Shown here: one piece after another, positions 63,201 through 64,000 of the stretch | Numbering within the stretch: position 1 is the stretch's first letter | How the letters are laid out: every line of letters begins with the position of its first letter | NCBI GenBank assembly: GCA_033065855.1 | Contig: JAVXUO010003131.1 | Span: 62,001 to 126,000 of the forward strand | Reading direction: 5' to 3' | Length of the DNA: 64,000 nt | Origin: Escallonia rubra | Lineage: Eukaryota; Streptophyta; Magnoliopsida; Escalloniales; Escalloniaceae | Notes under the pieces: generated by a model | Databases searched by the model: none | Seen by the model: the letters and a program-made list of their open reading frames with translations, nothing else | What the model was told of the DNA's origin: nothing | Position numbers and translations under genes: made by a program

Positions 63201-64000
63201 TAATATGAAAGACAATTATGTTTGCTAAATTCAATCTTGCTGCCATATTCCAATCACCAGTACTTTATCCCCCGGAACACATCAGTTCCCCCATCTCCAT
63301 CCACTTTGGCTTTACTCACCTACCAGCGGTTGTGGGCATCACATACTTTTAAAGTTTTGTTATAAATTGATAACGGATATAATATAAGAGACACTAAAAG
63401 AATAAGCAAGCTCGCAAAGGCTCCTTCTTTATATCTTTAATTTCAACCTGCAATTTTTTGATGTCTTGGGAGAACAAGGTTTTCTTTCTTTTGTTTTATC
63501 AGAGAAGTAGTTCATGGAAGAAATTTCGGACTTCAGGTTTCATTACTCTTGGATTTTATATTTTTTTTTTGCCAGATCTTGGGAAAACGATATCTCATCA
63601 ACCCTCATTTGGGAAAAATTATGCTTGTCTTCACACTGCGATACACTGAAATTTTCGTTCCAAAACATTCGTGTAAAAATTACGACGCCTTGGGTTTATA
63701 TAGTGCCTTTAATCCATTATTCCAGACAAGTACATCTGCTTATCTTACATATAATGCGTGTCATGCAAATGTGGAACTTCATGCTTTCCTGATTTCCTTC
63801 TGATCAAAGAAATTGCTTTTTTTCCCAGCTTGTCACTGCATTCTCAAGTGGCCGAGAGAATGAGTGTTTCTATGCTTCACTATATGCCGGGCTTTATTAT
63901 GAATCTCAGGTTTCTTTTCAGCTACTGACTAGCTTCTTTTCTCTTGGAGTGTCTTGACCATTTTGACAATGAAGTCAATATTGGGACAAAAGAGATATCA
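60282..64000 (+). CDS. TPR-like protein, probably plastid-targeted (3' end beyond window)
   Basis: Six exons are visible, 60282-60569, 61182-61248, 61582-61621, 61706-61838, 62170-62241 and 63829-63909. All are in phase with GT-AG ends and give 227 aa before the gene leaves the window after a donor at 63910. Residues 1 to about 65 are rich in Ser, Thr, Arg and Pro with almost no acidic residues, like a plastid transit peptide. Residues about 75-210 contain TPR-like helices (GDVSGSLVEFDKAIKLDPRQ, LWQRGLSLYYLDRFEEGADQFRIDVAQNPND, FCLCEAQ-type segment WCFLCEAQLYGADEARRRF). This resembles NlpI-like TPR proteins. The ATG at 60282 opens the transit-like region; an upstream in-frame ATG at 60156 would add 42 residues and is less likely. 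Function is unknown to me. Confidence 0.8.

Overview
This window is nuclear DNA of a flowering plant, most likely a eudicot. It has GT-AG introns, ribosomal-protein promoters with telobox (AAACCCTA) and site II (TGGGCY) motifs, a cytosolic HSP90 with a plant-type MEEVD tail, an F-box/PP2-B gene, and Mutator-like, hAT-like, Tourist-like and L1-like transposons. The species cannot be named from sequence alone. No rRNA or tRNA gene was recognised.

Region 1 (about 0.74-26.7 kb) is a nest of Mutator-like elements (MULEs). Element A (742-9466) carries a decayed FAR1/MULE-type transposase facing a decayed gene for a plant-mobile-domain (PMD) plus Ulp1-protease protein. Element B (9483-26710, 17.2 kb) starts only 16 bp later in the same TA run. 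It has about 2 kb inverted arms and the same convergent layout. Its transposase is broken by one indel and one stop, but its PMD-Ulp1 gene reads through four exons (889 aa) with the complete His/Asp/Gln/Cys protease site. Element C (11719-17561) is inserted in B's left arm, in the 5' UTR intron of B's transposase. It has perfect 18-bp ends, a perfect 9-bp target duplication, an intact MuDR-type transposase and a small GRF zinc-finger membrane protein, again convergent. B's right arm keeps the uninterrupted version of the site C entered.

Region 2 (26.7-34 kb) has no recognisable host gene. It holds several non-autonomous inverted-repeat elements and simple repeats. Region 3 (34-40 kb) has a complete three-exon cytosolic HSP90 gene with a heat-shock-type promoter, a 120-bp-arm inverted repeat just downstream, and a telobox/site II/TATA promoter preceding a candidate C/D-box snoRNA.

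Region 4 (40.3-49.2 kb) is again transposon-rich: an hAT-like element with 8-bp duplications nested in a MULE-like element with 9-bp duplications, a 208-bp CA repeat, truncated relatives of element A, and a decayed L1-type LINE on the minus strand. Region 5 (49.6-64 kb) holds host genes: an F-box/PP2-B gene (minus), 60S ribosomal protein eL19 (plus, five exons) and the 5' part of a probably plastid-targeted TPR-like gene (plus) that runs off the window.

Exon boundaries were placed by hand from splice consensus and reading-frame continuity. Family names rest on motifs, not on searches.
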